This document shows positions 51,048 to 59,688 of a stretch of DNA of 64,000 nucleotides, one piece after another (positions within the stretch are counted from its first letter, which is position 1; the number at the start of each line of letters is the position of its first letter). Source of the DNA: Halobacteroidaceae bacterium. GTDB taxonomy: Bacteria > Bacillota > Halanaerobiia > B1SED10-174. The notes under the pieces are model-generated. The model was not told where the DNA came from and did no database searches. It saw nothing but the letters and a program-made list of their open reading frames with translations. The position numbers and the translations under genes are program-made. The stretch lies in NCBI GenBank assembly GCA_003551665.1, contig PUNE01000079.1:124001-188000 (forward strand). The letters are read 5' to 3'.

Positions 51048-53679
51048 TCCCCAGTTCTTCAGCCCAGTTTTCCAGGCAGAGCAGGTTGAATTTTTGCCGG
51101 TTAATTTTATCCCCCATCAAAAAACAACAACCAGCAATATTAGATCGATTTTTTAATTGTTTTACCAGACTAAGAGCAAGTTTTTCCTCGTAAAAAATTA
51201 TCTGTGATAAAATCTCCCGGACCCCGGTATGATCCCTCTTTTTCTGTAATTCCTTTGTGCAGGTGAGGATTCGTTCCAGTTTACCATCCTTTTTAAGCTC
51301 GACCATTCCAACAAAAAAAAGGGCAACCTCGTTTTCTGGTTGTTCTTTAAGTTTTTCTTCAGCCAACCTCTTTAATTTTTCCACTTCTCCCTTTTTTTCT
51401 GCCATTTCCAGTATCTCAACAACCTCTTCAGCAGAAAAATCTTTTTCTCCAAGCAATAGCTGCAACCGGTTTTTTCCCTTTTCAGAAGGATTTTTGGCCT
51501 CAATTGACCGGGCCCCTGATGCCTTCAGGCTTTCCCGATCACAATAACCACATCGCCCTTTAAAATCCACCTGTTGATCCATGTAATCCAGTAAAATTAC
51601 CCTGCGGCAGCGTTCTTTTTCCAGGGCATATTTTTCAACCATTTCCAGGGCCGCAAATTTTCTCCTTTTTATTTTATAATCCCGCTGAATAAACCCGGCT
51701 GTTAAAACTTCCCCTGGTTCCTGGAGGCGAGTGGTTTCTTTTTCTATCCCCAGAGTTAGCCCTTCCTTTTCATAATACTGAATGTAATAATCCAGAATCA
51801 CTCCCCTGCCCTGGAGATAATTCAGGTATTTTTGGAACAAAACCTGATTCCTTTTCTCAATTTTCAGTCCGATTTCTTTTCCCCCGCGGCGAAATATTTC
51901 TCTTATTAAATAATTCAAGGCAGAGGCATGATTCTGGGGAGATTGATGCTGATTTTTAATGAATTGGGCCTGAACACCGAAATCACAGAGTTCTTCGACA
52001 CGGTAGCGGCACTTCCAGTTTCCCGTACAGGGAGGTTCCATCTTCCCCCTTTTCCTGGTCTCCTGCAGGCATTTTTTCTTCCTTGGTTTAAACAAAAGGA
52101 TGGCGAGGCTTCTTTCCCCGTTACGGCCAACCCTTCCCATCTCCTGGAAGTAAGCCTCCAGTGAACCCGGTGAATAGTAATGGATAACATAGTTAATATC
52201 GGGCTTATCAATTCCCATTCCAAAAGCCCGGGTTGCTACAAGGAGAGGGATTTTATTTCTTATAAAATCATCCTGGATTTTCTTTTTCTCTCTTTCTTCA
52301 AGGTTACCGTGGTAGGAAAAAACGTCATGGCCATTTTCTTCCAGATGGAGTTTCAGTTTTTCTGTGCTGGCCTCCCGCGTATTGTTTCCCTCAGCTCGAG
52401 CATAGGGAGTAAAAATCAGGCCGGAAGTTTTTTCCCTGATTTCCTCTTCAGTATAGCCAAAAAAAGAGGGTAAATGTTCTTTAATTATTTTTTTCAGAAC
52501 CTCCTTGCGATTCTGGCCTGGAGAAACCAATTCTACCTGCAAACCTACCTCCGCCCTATCCATTTTCTGGGTTGCAAAAATATCTTCTTCCTTAAACTGA
52601 AAACGTTCCTTCAGCTCATTTCTTACTCTTGCGGGGGCAGTGGCTGTTAAACCAATTAGACCCGAACCTTTCTTGTCAGAAAAGTCCGTGGCAATCTTTA
52701 AATAGGCGGGGCGGAAATCATGCCCCCACTCGGATACACAGTGTATTTCATCAAGTATAAAAAACCCCTGTCTGGAAAATCCCCTTTGTCTAATCAAATC
52801 CCGGATCCTTTTTTGTTGCAATCTTTCTGGAGAAAGATACAGCAGTTTCAATTGCCCCTGCCACCATCTCTGCAAAACCCGATTTTTGATATTTGTATCC
52901 TGGGAACTGTCAAGGAAATCCGCCCATAAACCCCGCTCCTTGGAATGCAGGTTCTCAATCTGGTCCCGAATAAGTGATTTTAGTGGTGCTACAATAATTG
53001 AGGTCCCGGGAAAAAGGAGGGCCGGAAGTTGAAAACAGATTGATTTTCCTGCTCCTGTTGGTAAAATCCCCAGAACCTGTTTTCTCTTCAGGATTTTTTT
53101 TATTATCGAAAACTGATCTGGTTTTAACCCGGGAAAACCCCAGATTCTCTGGAGGACATAATCAAGAGGCTTTTTGTCAACCACCAACCCTTTGAGCCCG
53201 CCTTTTTCGGGAAAAAACTCTATACTCCAGTGTTCCTTCCTGATAAAAAAATGCACCTTTTTTGCTCCCGAGCCAAACTGGAAAATTTCTCCGTACCCTT
53301 TTTGCAGCAGTTTTTTCTTCTGGACTGAAGTCACCCGGCAAAAAACAAAAAGATCTGCCGGGTACTCAAAAAAATCTTTTTCTGGTTCGGGTGCCCCCAT
53401 AATAAGGCTTTTTTCCTCATTAAAACAACTGAAGGTAACGGTTTTTCCTGTTTCAATTTTTTTCCTTCTATTTTTTTCTCGAGTTAGCCTCCCCAGAACA
53501 CTATCCATTTCAATAAGGTCTCTAACTCCTTCCCGGATTAAACCACCAAGAGAATCCATTACCAGGTTTGTTCCAGAAAAAAAACGCAAGGTTATCAACT
53601 GAAGTTTTTTTTGCCATGGCTCCTGATAATAATCAGGTGGAGTACTTTGAACAAGGTTAAACATCAGGTTTTTATCCAT
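51019..53679 (-). CDS. RecQ-family ATP-dependent DNA helicase, long form
   Basis: A 3'-5' DNA helicase-like protein of 886 residues, against about 590-720 for ordinary RecQ. The first 185 residues are extra and unrecognised. The core then shows motif I LPTGAGKS, motif II ILDEIHCVSEWGHDFRP (DEIH instead of DEAH), SAT-type LTATAPAR, and motif VI GRVGRNGERS. A zinc-site region with CGYCDRESLK lies near 730, and the C-terminal 150 residues are helical. Residue positions were estimated from the frame. It probably acts in recombination or repair. The first upstream gene begins after a 75-base gap with a terminator. Confidence 0.88.
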   Translation of the reverse strand: MDKNLMFNLVQSTPPDYYQEPWQKKLQLITLRFFSGTNLVMDSLGGLIREGVRDLIEMDSVLGRLTREKNRRKKIETGKTVTFSCFNEEKSLIMGAPEPEKDFFEYPADLFVFCRVTSVQKKKLLQKGYGEIFQFGSGAKKVHFFIRKEHWSIEFFPEKGGLKGLVVDKKPLDYVLQRIWGFPGLKPDQFSIIKKILKRKQVLGILPTGAGKSICFQLPALLFPGTSIIVAPLKSLIRDQIENLHSKERGLWADFLDSSQDTNIKNRVLQRWWQGQLKLLYLSPERLQQKRIRDLIRQRGFSRQGFFILDEIHCVSEWGHDFRPAYLKIATDFSDKKGSGLIGLTATAPARVRNELKERFQFKEEDIFATQKMDRAEVGLQVELVSPGQNRKEVLKKIIKEHLPSFFGYTEEEIREKTSGLIFTPYARAEGNNTREASTEKLKLHLEENGHDVFSYHGNLEEREKKKIQDDFIRNKIPLLVATRAFGMGIDKPDINYVIHYYSPGSLEAYFQEMGRVGRNGERSLAILLFKPRKKKCLQETRKRGKMEPPCTGNWKCRYRVEELCDFGVQAQFIKNQHQSPQNHASALNYLIREIFRRGGKEIGLKIEKRNQVLFQKYLNYLQGRGVILDYYIQYYEKEGLTLGIEKETTRLQEPGEVLTAGFIQRDYKIKRRKFAALEMVEKYALEKERCRRVILLDYMDQQVDFKGRCGYCDRESLKASGARSIEAKNPSEKGKNRLQLLLGEKDFSAEEVVEILEMAEKKGEVEKLKRLAEEKLKEQPENEVALFFVGMVELKKDGKLERILTCTKELQKKRDHTGVREILSQIIFYEEKLALSLVKQLKNRSNIAGCCFLMGDKINRQKFNLLCLENWAEELGNVLGGEKTG

Positions 53680-53735
53680 TTCAACCTCCTCTTAAAATTA
53701 TTTCTATAATTGGAAAATTTTTCCTTCTGATTCCA

Positions 53736-53762
53736 TAAAAAAACCCACCCTCAGGTGGGTTA
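53736..53762 (-). terminator. Terminator of the peroxiredoxin-yedF operon
   Basis: AACCCACC-TGAG-GGTGGGTT followed by TTTTT on the minus strand, overlapping the stop codon of the 81-residue gene. Confidence 0.85.
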
Positions 53763-54005
53763 TCTACCTCTTTCCAGATCAGACATGATCTTTTCCAGGT
53801 ACCACTGCTCACTCTTTCCCGGATATTTTTTCTTAAGCCTACCCTTCATATCTTCAATATATTCATCAGCCCGGGTTTCATCAACCCGCATCTTTCTCCT
53901 GATCTCCTGTCTTAACTTCCCCTTTTCCCTTTTATCTCTCTGTCGGGGCCAAAAATAAGCAAGAACAACTATAGCAATAATACCCAAAACCAGTATCCAG
54001 ACCAT
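53760..54005 (-). CDS. Small single-helix membrane protein, unknown function
   Basis: An 81-residue protein with one N-terminal helix (VWILVLGIIAIVVLAYFW) and a basic, helical cytoplasmic-type tail (RQRDKREKGKLRQEIRRKM; then KKKYPGKSEQWYLEKIM). The ATG overlaps the yedF-like stop (TAATG). It is the last gene of the selenoprotein operon; its function is unknown. Confidence 0.7.
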   Translation of the reverse strand: MVWILVLGIIAIVVLAYFWPRQRDKREKGKLRQEIRRKMRVDETRADEYIEDMKGRLKKKYPGKSEQWYLEKIMSDLERGR

Positions 54006-54400
54006 TAAAGAGTCACCACCTGTTCGGTTTTCCCCAACAGTTCAGTAATACTGCCCATGTTGGAAACTTCCCCAACCAGGGGTTTTTCCTTCAGCCCATA
54101 ATAATCAAGACAGGTTCCGCAGGCCAGGACTTCCACACCTCTGCCAGCAATTTTCTGCAGCGATTGGGCAATTTCCGAGCTTTCCAGGGCCAGAAAAACA
54201 CCTCTATTCATAAAGATAACCGCTTCAGGAATATTATCTCCTTCGGCCAGGGCATAAAAGAAATTTCTCATCAAAATTTTTCCAAGCTCAGCTTTCCCAT
54301 CTCCAAGGGTTTCTCCTGTGCAGAAAATGATTTGTTTGCCCAAAGGTTTCACTTCCCTTTTCCAGTTATTGTCACTTTTTTGGTTTCTAACGGGACACAC
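54005..54400 (-). CDS. YedF-like DsrE-domain protein (selenium metabolism)
   Basis: A 131-residue protein matching the DsrE/F-like C-terminal domain of YedF: GDGKAELGKILMRNF, EAVIFMNRGVFLALE, and the Cys-loop ACGTCLDYY (two Cys) followed by VGEVSNMGSI. In full YedF this domain follows a TusA domain, which is missing here. YedF genes associate with selenium use in prokaryotes. Here it follows a selenocysteine-peroxiredoxin gene by 17 bases. The GTG at 54400 has AAAGGG 8 bases upstream; GTG 54352 and TTG 54343 are alternatives. Confidence 0.85.
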   Translation of the reverse strand: MCPVRNQKSDNNWKREVKPLGKQIIFCTGETLGDGKAELGKILMRNFFYALAEGDNIPEAVIFMNRGVFLALESSEIAQSLQKIAGRGVEVLACGTCLDYYGLKEKPLVGEVSNMGSITELLGKTEQVVTL

Positions 54401-54417
54401 CCTTATTTCCCTTTAAG

Positions 54418-54867
54418 TTATATCGGTTTCCATTTCCGGATAAAATCCAGGACTTCTTCAGCATGGCCATCGACTTTAACCTTTCGGTATTCTTTGATTA
54501 TCTTTCCATTTTCGTCAACTATAAATGTACTTCGGGTTGTTCCCCCTTTTTCATTTAAAACCCCGAATTGTTTAATCACCTTTTTTTCTGTATCTGATAG
54601 CAACACAAACGGAAGGTCATACTTATCCCTGAAATTGTGGTGAGAAACCATACCATCCTTGCTTACACCAAGAACCACTGTATTCAGCTCTTCCAGAGCT
54701 TTGTGCCGATCCCGAAAAGAGATGGCTTCTTTGGTTCAGCCTCCGGTATTATCTTTGGGATAAAAATAAAGAACTACCTTTTTCCCCTTGTAATCTTTCA
54801 GGCTGTGGTCTTTTCCATCAGTCCCGGGCAAAGAAAATTCTGGCGCAGCTTTTCCCTGCAATTCCAT
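54418..54867 (-). CDS. bcp: Selenocysteine-containing Bcp/PrxQ-type peroxiredoxin
   Basis: Thiol/selenol peroxidase of 149 residues that reduces peroxides in the cytoplasm. The frame from ATG 54867 contains one UGA (54738-54736) as codon 44. The context YPKDNTGG-Sec-TKEAISFRD aligns with the Bcp consensus YPKDxTPGCTxEAxxFRD, putting Sec exactly where the peroxidatic Cys should be (Cys45 in E. coli Bcp). The rest reads through in frame to GGTTRSTFIVDENGKI and the stop. No cysteine occurs anywhere in the protein, so the resolving Cys of Bcp (CTxxAC) is missing too. The fragment downstream of the UGA alone would be 86 residues and lack an active site. A frameshift or nonsense mutation is the alternative. 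Confidence 0.93.
54705..54726 (-). promoter_or_regulatory. Candidate SECIS hairpin in the peroxiredoxin gene
   Basis: Nine bases after the UGA, GCC-AUCUC pairs with GGGAU-C-GGC (one bulged C, one G-U pair), leaving a UUUUC loop. Position and bulge fit a bacterial SECIS, but the loop lacks the GGUCU seen in fdhA, so support is moderate. Confidence 0.5.
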
Positions 54868-55020
54868 TCCACAAACCCCCTTCCATGTATAATAAAAACT
54901 TATTCTCTAAAAAATTCCATAATCCTTCTGGCCAAATCCCATAAATATTGGAGCAAAAGGAGGGGGCAGGGTTTCCCCTCTCGAATGTTTTAATAAATCC
55001 AACTATAGAAGGTGAGTCCA

Positions 55021-55785
55021 ATGAAAATAGTCGCCGATTTACATACCCATACAGTAGCCTGTGGTCATGGTTTCAGTACAGTAGAAGAGAATGTTCAGGC
55101 TGCAAAAAGAGCTGGTCTCCTTGCCGTGGCAATTACAGAACATGGCCCCTCAATTCCCGGAGGGCCCCACCACTACCTGATGGGAGCCATGACCCAAATT
55201 CCCCCAAGAGCAGAGGGCCTGCGCATTCTGCGGGGAGCTGAGTTAAACATAATCAATACCAAGGGAAAGTTGGATCTGGACCTGGAGCGAATGAGCCTTC
55301 TCGACCTTGTCCTGGCTGCAATCCATCCTGGAACCCCATACAGGGGAGAAACTTCTGAAGAACACACCACCGCCCTCTGTTCAGCCATGGAAAACCCTTA
55401 CCTTGATATTCTGGCCCACCCGGACAACCCGGGTTACCCACTGGATTATAAAAAGGTGGTACAGAAAGCAGTTGCAGAGGGGGTTTTGCTGGAAGTTAAT
55501 AATAATTCCCTGAACACCGGCCATCCTGGACGAAAAAATGGCCGGGAAAACTGCCTGGAATTCCTGGAAATAGGGAAAAAAGAAGGCCTCCAGATAGCTG
55601 TAGGAAGTGATGCCCATATTTCTTTTTCTGTGGGCAAAATGCATAAAGCCCTTCTCCTCCTGGAAGAAGTTAATTACCCCCGGGAGTTAATCCTCAATCA
55701 CTCTCTGGAAGCAATTGAGAACTTCCTGGAACAGAAAAAGAAAAGAATTCAAAATAAGCTAAGAAATAATTTCAATCTGGATTGA
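55021..55785 (+). CDS. PHP-domain phosphatase (YcdX-like)
   Basis: Metal-dependent phosphoesterase, 254 residues. Metal-binding signatures are ADLHTHTVACGHGFST at the N-terminus, TEHGPS near 44, LRGAELNI, and the late VGSDAHISFSVG. The group is usually YcdX-like, possibly acting on nucleotide or sugar phosphates. ATG 55021 follows AGAAGGTGA by six bases; the frame extends to GTG 55012. It overlaps no neighbour but ends 14 bases before the monophosphatase start, so they form a two-gene operon. Confidence 0.9.
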   Translation: MKIVADLHTHTVACGHGFSTVEENVQAAKRAGLLAVAITEHGPSIPGGPHHYLMGAMTQIPPRAEGLRILRGAELNIINTKGKLDLDLERMSLLDLVLAAIHPGTPYRGETSEEHTTALCSAMENPYLDILAHPDNPGYPLDYKKVVQKAVAEGVLLEVNNNSLNTGHPGRKNGRENCLEFLEIGKKEGLQIAVGSDAHISFSVGKMHKALLLLEEVNYPRELILNHSLEAIENFLEQKKKRIQNKLRNNFNLD

Positions 55786-55799
55786 AGGGAGTTTTTCTT

Positions 55800-56582
55800 A
55801 TGGATCTTTACAAAACATCGGGCCTTGTTGAAACCTGGCTTGAGGAGTTGGGGGATTATCAGCTTGAAAAACAATACAGGGAACTCAATATCTCCACGAA
55901 AGAAAACCCTGCCGACCTGGTAACCCAGGTTGACCAAAACTCCGAAAAATGGCTGGTGGAGAAAATTCATTCCCACTTCCCCCAACATAGCATCTGGGGT
56001 GAAGAAGGGGGATATATTGAGAGAGATCCAGATTATCTCTGGGTAATGGATCCCCTGGACGGAACCATGAATTACACTCACGGGTTACCCATATTCGGAA
56101 TTTCTCTGGCCTTACAACACAAAGGTGAAACAATCCTTGGAGCAATCCACTTTCCACGTTTTGCTGAAACTTTTTCTGCTGTAAAAGGCAATGGAGCAAA
56201 ATGCAACGGGAAAAAAATCCGGGTTTCTTCAGAAGAAAACCCCCGGAAATCCCTTTTGGGGATTGCAATCCCCTATTCCAAAATTGAGGGGAAAATCGAT
56301 GACGACTACCTGGCCCCCTTTCACTCCCGCTTCAGGGGAATCAGAATCTTCGGGTGTGTTGTATTTGACCTCTGCCAGGTTGCAAGCGGAAACCTGGAGT
56401 GTTCCCTATCCCTGAAAATGAACCCCTGGGATGTTCTGGCTGGAATATTAATCATAGTGGAGGCCGGGGGGAGTTGTTTCCATAGAAAAACCGAAAATAA
56501 TTATTCGGTTCTTTCCGCAAATTCATCGCTTCTGGCCAGATTAGAAAAGGACATTGCCTTTACAAGGCTACTGAATTTTTAG
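55800..56582 (+). CDS. Inositol monophosphatase family phosphatase
   Basis: A 260-residue Mg/Li-sensitive-type phosphomonoesterase. Motif 1 is WVMDPLDGTMNYTHG (metal-binding Asp residues), preceded by EEGG with the catalytic Glu; the second motif appears as NPWDVLAGILIIVEAGG. Substrate may be inositol-phosphate, fructose-bisphosphate, PAP or another. I start at ATG 55800 with GAAGGGAG 8 bases upstream; a TTG 18 bases upstream (55782) would overlap the PHP gene by 4 bases. Confidence 0.9.
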   Translation: MDLYKTSGLVETWLEELGDYQLEKQYRELNISTKENPADLVTQVDQNSEKWLVEKIHSHFPQHSIWGEEGGYIERDPDYLWVMDPLDGTMNYTHGLPIFGISLALQHKGETILGAIHFPRFAETFSAVKGNGAKCNGKKIRVSSEENPRKSLLGIAIPYSKIEGKIDDDYLAPFHSRFRGIRIFGCVVFDLCQVASGNLECSLSLKMNPWDVLAGILIIVEAGGSCFHRKTENNYSVLSANSSLLARLEKDIAFTRLLNF

Positions 56583-56614
56583 CCCGCCTCCCTTTTACCC
56601 CTATTCAAAAATTT

Positions 56615-56657
56615 CCCCGGTCCCAGTTAGGAAACCAAACTGGAACCGGGGTTTTTT
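56615..56657 (+). terminator. Terminator after the inositol-monophosphatase-type gene
   Basis: CCCCGGT-CCAGTT and AACTGG-ACCGGGG arms with one mismatch form a long stem, followed by TTTTTT on the plus strand. Confidence 0.85.
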
Positions 56658-56686
56658 CTTTCAAACCAAAAAACCAGGTGTAGTCT

Positions 56687-58717
56687 TCAGCTTACCTTCA
56701 AAAACCTTGAATTAACAGCTACAATTACCGTACTTAAAGACATTAACATAGCTCCAACGGCAGGAATAAGAACAACTCCATAATTATATAAAATTCCGGC
56801 AGCCAGTGGTATGGCGATAATGTTATAACCTGTTGCCCAGCCCAGATTTTGAACCATTTTTCTAAATGTTGCCCTGGCCAGACCAAGGATAGCCGTCACA
56901 TCCAGGGGATTGTTCTGGACCAGGACAATATCTGCTGTTGCCACAGCAACATCTGTCCCCGCTCCAATGGCAATACCCACGTCTGCCTGGGCAAGGGCAG
57001 GGGCATCATTAACCCCATCTCCCACCATGGCAGTTACCAGTCCTCGGGATTGAATTTGTTTCACCTTTTCTGCCTTTTGATGGGGTAGAACTTCTGCAAA
57101 GTAATCATCCAGACCCAATTCCCGGGAAACGTAATCTGCAACCTTTTGGTTATCCCCTGTAAGCATGATTGCTTTAATTCCCAGTTCTTTTAACCTGCTA
57201 ATAGCCTCCTTTGATTCCTCCCGGATAATATCGGAAAGGGCAATGGCCCCTTTAATTTCCCCTTCAATTATTAAAAAGACCACAGTTTTCCCCTGACCGG
57301 AAAGCCTATCGATTTTTTCATTCTCAATTGGCACTTCCATTTCCCGTATGTAACCAGGACTGGCAACAATTACTTCTTTCTCATTCACAACACCTCTAAC
57401 ACCTTTTCCCGTAATTGCCTGGAAATCTTTAACCTCCCCGGGCTCTTTAACAGCCTCGGTTATCCCTCGGGCAATGGGGTGTTCAGACCGGGATTCAACT
57501 GCAGCAGCGTAAGCAAGTATTTCCTCTTCCGAGATGTTCTCATCGAGAACTACTGTATCCGTTACACCAAACTTTCCCTTGGTAAGGGTTCCTGTCTTAT
57601 CAAAAATAACCGCCTGAATATTGCGGGCTTTCTCAAAAGAAGTTCGATTCCGAATTAACAAACCTCTTCGGGCAGAAATCCCCGTTGAAACTGCTGCAAC
57701 CAGCGGAACTGCAAGCCCTAAAGCATGCGGGCAGGCCATAACCATAACGGTTACCATTCTTTCCATAGCAAAAGAAACATCAAAACCTATAATCCCAAAC
57801 CAGATTATAAAAGTTAAAGCTCCACCACCCAGAGCGACCAGGGTTAACCAGAAGGCAGCCCTATCGGCCAGGGCCTGGGTCCGGGATTTACTGGCTTGAG
57901 CTTCTTCTACGAGCTTCATGACCTGGGCCAGATATGTATCTCCACCAGTTTTTGTCACCTCAATGGTAATGGATCCCTCAGCGTTAATACCACCACCAAT
58001 AACTTCCTGGCCCGTTGTTTTACCAACTGGAACTGATTCCCCGGTTAGCATGGATTCATCAATGGTTGTCCTGCCGTTAACTATTTTCCCATCTGATGGA
58101 ATTTTCTCTCCGGGCTTAATAACCAGTTGATCCCCCTTTTTTATTTCTTCAACTGGAACCTCTTTAATACTTCCATCTTCAAGAAGTTTATGGGCTGTAG
58201 ATGGCATTAATTTTGCCAGTTCTTTTAAGGCTTCGGAAGCACCCATTACTGATTTCATCTCAATCCAGTGGCCCAGGAGCATTATGGTAACCAGGGTAGA
58301 TAATTCCCAGAAAAACTGTTCTCCTTCCAATCCAAAAACGATGGCTGAGCTGTAAACATAGGCAGCGGTAATGGCAACTGCCACCAGGGTCATCATTCCC
58401 GGCAACCTTTTTTTGACTTCATCTACCAGACCCTGTAGAAAAGGATACCCTCCGTAGAAATAGACAAATGTGGAAAGGCCAAATAAAACCAGTTCATCTC
58501 CCCTGAACCTGAGTAAATCCCGAACTCCAAGGAATTCCTGGATCATGGGGGAAAGAATTAAGATGGGAATTGTAACAACCAGGGAGACCCAAAATCTTTT
58601 TCGAAAATCTTCCACCATGTGGGCATGGTGGTCTTGATGGCCTTCTTGGTGTCTTTTTCCTTCATGCTTTTCAGAGTGGGAATGATTTTTCATTTCTTTT
58701 TGAGGATTACGAACCAT
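56687..58717 (-). CDS. copB: CopB-type heavy-metal P1B-ATPase
   Basis: ATP-driven metal exporter of 676 residues. A His-rich cytoplasmic N-terminus (HSEKHEGKRHQEGHQDHHAH) replaces the usual CxxC domains. The transport site in TM6 is ACPHALGLA, that is CPH rather than CPC, the P1B-3 (CopB) class associated with Cu2+/Cu+ or other soft metals. DKTGTLTKG gives the phosphorylated Asp, and MVGDGVNDAPALAQ the hinge. ATG 58717 follows GAGGAGGG by 9 bases. It stands apart from the next upstream operon by 170 bases with a terminator; no metal-sensor gene is adjacent. Confidence 0.92.
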   Translation of the reverse strand: MVRNPQKEMKNHSHSEKHEGKRHQEGHQDHHAHMVEDFRKRFWVSLVVTIPILILSPMIQEFLGVRDLLRFRGDELVLFGLSTFVYFYGGYPFLQGLVDEVKKRLPGMMTLVAVAITAAYVYSSAIVFGLEGEQFFWELSTLVTIMLLGHWIEMKSVMGASEALKELAKLMPSTAHKLLEDGSIKEVPVEEIKKGDQLVIKPGEKIPSDGKIVNGRTTIDESMLTGESVPVGKTTGQEVIGGGINAEGSITIEVTKTGGDTYLAQVMKLVEEAQASKSRTQALADRAAFWLTLVALGGGALTFIIWFGIIGFDVSFAMERMVTVMVMACPHALGLAVPLVAAVSTGISARRGLLIRNRTSFEKARNIQAVIFDKTGTLTKGKFGVTDTVVLDENISEEEILAYAAAVESRSEHPIARGITEAVKEPGEVKDFQAITGKGVRGVVNEKEVIVASPGYIREMEVPIENEKIDRLSGQGKTVVFLIIEGEIKGAIALSDIIREESKEAISRLKELGIKAIMLTGDNQKVADYVSRELGLDDYFAEVLPHQKAEKVKQIQSRGLVTAMVGDGVNDAPALAQADVGIAIGAGTDVAVATADIVLVQNNPLDVTAILGLARATFRKMVQNLGWATGYNIIAIPLAAGILYNYGVVLIPAVGAMLMSLSTVIVAVNSRFLKVS

Positions 58718-58873
58718 CGAATTTTTCCCTCCTCAAAGTTTTTCCTACCTTTATTGCCCGGAAAAGATTATTCCCGTTAAATCAGTAAAAAAACCTAAAT
58801 TTAATCCTTATTAACCCATTATTGTGTTTACCTTCTATTACCTCCTTCTTCATTCTCCTCTTAAATCCTTCTA

Positions 58874-58900
58874 AAAAAAACCCCGCAACTCAGCGGGGTT
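58874..58900 (-). terminator. Terminator of the ECF-sigma operon, overlapping the last coding region
   Basis: AACCCCGC-TGAGTT-GCGGGGTT followed by a T run on the minus strand. The loop contains the TGA stop of the 67-residue gene, so coding end and terminator overlap. Confidence 0.88.
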
Positions 58901-59093
58901 TGAATTCTTTCCAGGTGGGAAAAACCTGGGATAAGCCTCTTGCCTGTTCTGGGGAAAGTCCATTGGCAATTGCCGTCTTTTTAAAAACCCTTACTGCTTT
59001 TTTCCTTTCAAAAGCAAGGACAATAACACGAATCCCCAACCTAAAAAATAGGATTAACAGCCTTATCCCAATCCGAATATAAGAGCCAATCAT
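58890..59093 (-). CDS. Small basic membrane protein, unknown function (ECF operon)
   Basis: A 67-residue protein with a hydrophobic N-terminal half (LLILFFRLGIRVIVLAF) and a basic C-terminus (ERKKAVRVFKKTAIANGLS). The ATG directly follows the TAA of the 95-residue gene. It is the last gene of the sigma/anti-sigma operon. Function unknown; the membrane helix might be part of stress sensing. Confidence 0.75.
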   Translation of the reverse strand: MIGSYIRIGIRLLILFFRLGIRVIVLAFERKKAVRVFKKTAIANGLSPEQARGLSQVFPTWKEFKPR

Positions 59094-59381
59094 TTAATTA
59101 TCCTCTCCGGCATCCTGTTTCTTTTCTTTTTTAAAATCCATGTTTCCAACATTCCCAATATTTTTGATAGCGGCCAAATAATCGCGGGTAAGCTTAAAGG
59201 CCTGCTCTTCGTTCATTCCTCCATCTTTTAGCTCCTTAAAGAAAGCGGCCGCAGACTGCCCCAGACCCTTTGCTGCCTCCTGAGAATAAATCACATCTCG
59301 CAAAGTGGAGAAAAGACCGGGAATTTTCTTAGAAACCATATCTAACATGGCCTCAACTTCTCTTACGTCGTCACTTTTCAC
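59094..59381 (-). CDS. Small soluble protein, unknown function (ECF operon)
   Basis: A 95-residue mostly helical protein with no membrane segment: MLDMVSKKIPGLFSTLRD then EQAFKLTRDYLAAI, ending in a charged tail (KKEKKQDAGEDN). Similar small proteins appear beside ECF sigma factors in Firmicutes but I cannot name the family. The GTG start (59381) follows AAGGGGTGA by 5-6 bases. It lies between the anti-sigma gene and the membrane protein gene. Confidence 0.75.
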   Translation of the reverse strand: MKSDDVREVEAMLDMVSKKIPGLFSTLRDVIYSQEAAKGLGQSAAAFFKELKDGGMNEEQAFKLTRDYLAAIKNIGNVGNMDFKKEKKQDAGEDN

Positions 59382-59394
59382 AAAATATCACCCC

Positions 59395-59688
59395 TTATTT
59401 TAATTTACTAAAAACCAGCATTTGAGTAATCAAACCTTCTATCAGCTCATCCACTTCATTCTTCCAGTATCGGGAGGAAGCCTGAACAGGAATTTCAATC
59501 TCTGGAGTTGCCCCTATTCTTTTAAACCCCTGCTCAACCTGTTTTTTAAAATTCTCCTCGAAAATTAATTCATTCTTACAGCTTTGACATTGAGCAAGGT
59601 GAATCAAAACCCGGTAATATTCACTTTTGGAGAGGCGATTATTAACTAAAAGAGGTATCATTTGCCTGGAAAATTTACAATCCACCAC
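59395..59688 (-). CDS. Zinc-finger anti-sigma factor (ZAS-type)
   Basis: A 97-residue protein with the anti-sigma zinc motif C4...H30-x3-C34-x2-C37 (IHLAQCQSCKNEL). No membrane helix follows, so this is a cytoplasmic, possibly redox- or metal-responsive ZAS protein like RsrA rather than a membrane-spanning RsiW-type. I start at GTG 59688 with GGGGGGG 4-5 bases upstream; the frame opens at TTG 59706. It overlaps the end of the sigma gene by 14 bases. Confidence 0.85.
   Translation of the reverse strand: MVDCKFSRQMIPLLVNNRLSKSEYYRVLIHLAQCQSCKNELIFEENFKKQVEQGFKRIGATPEIEIPVQASSRYWKNEVDELIEGLITQMLVFSKLK

Noticed and set aside
54418-54867. Peroxiredoxin as pseudogene with a premature stop
   Set aside because: The stop is UGA at exactly the peroxidatic Cys and the rest of the frame is intact; a selenoprotein explains it better.
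58782-58853. 23-codon frame MKKEVIEGKHNNGLIRIKF... between copB and the ECF operon
   Set aside because: It has a ribosome-like AGAGGAG and ATG, but no homology and no conserved features; too short to call.
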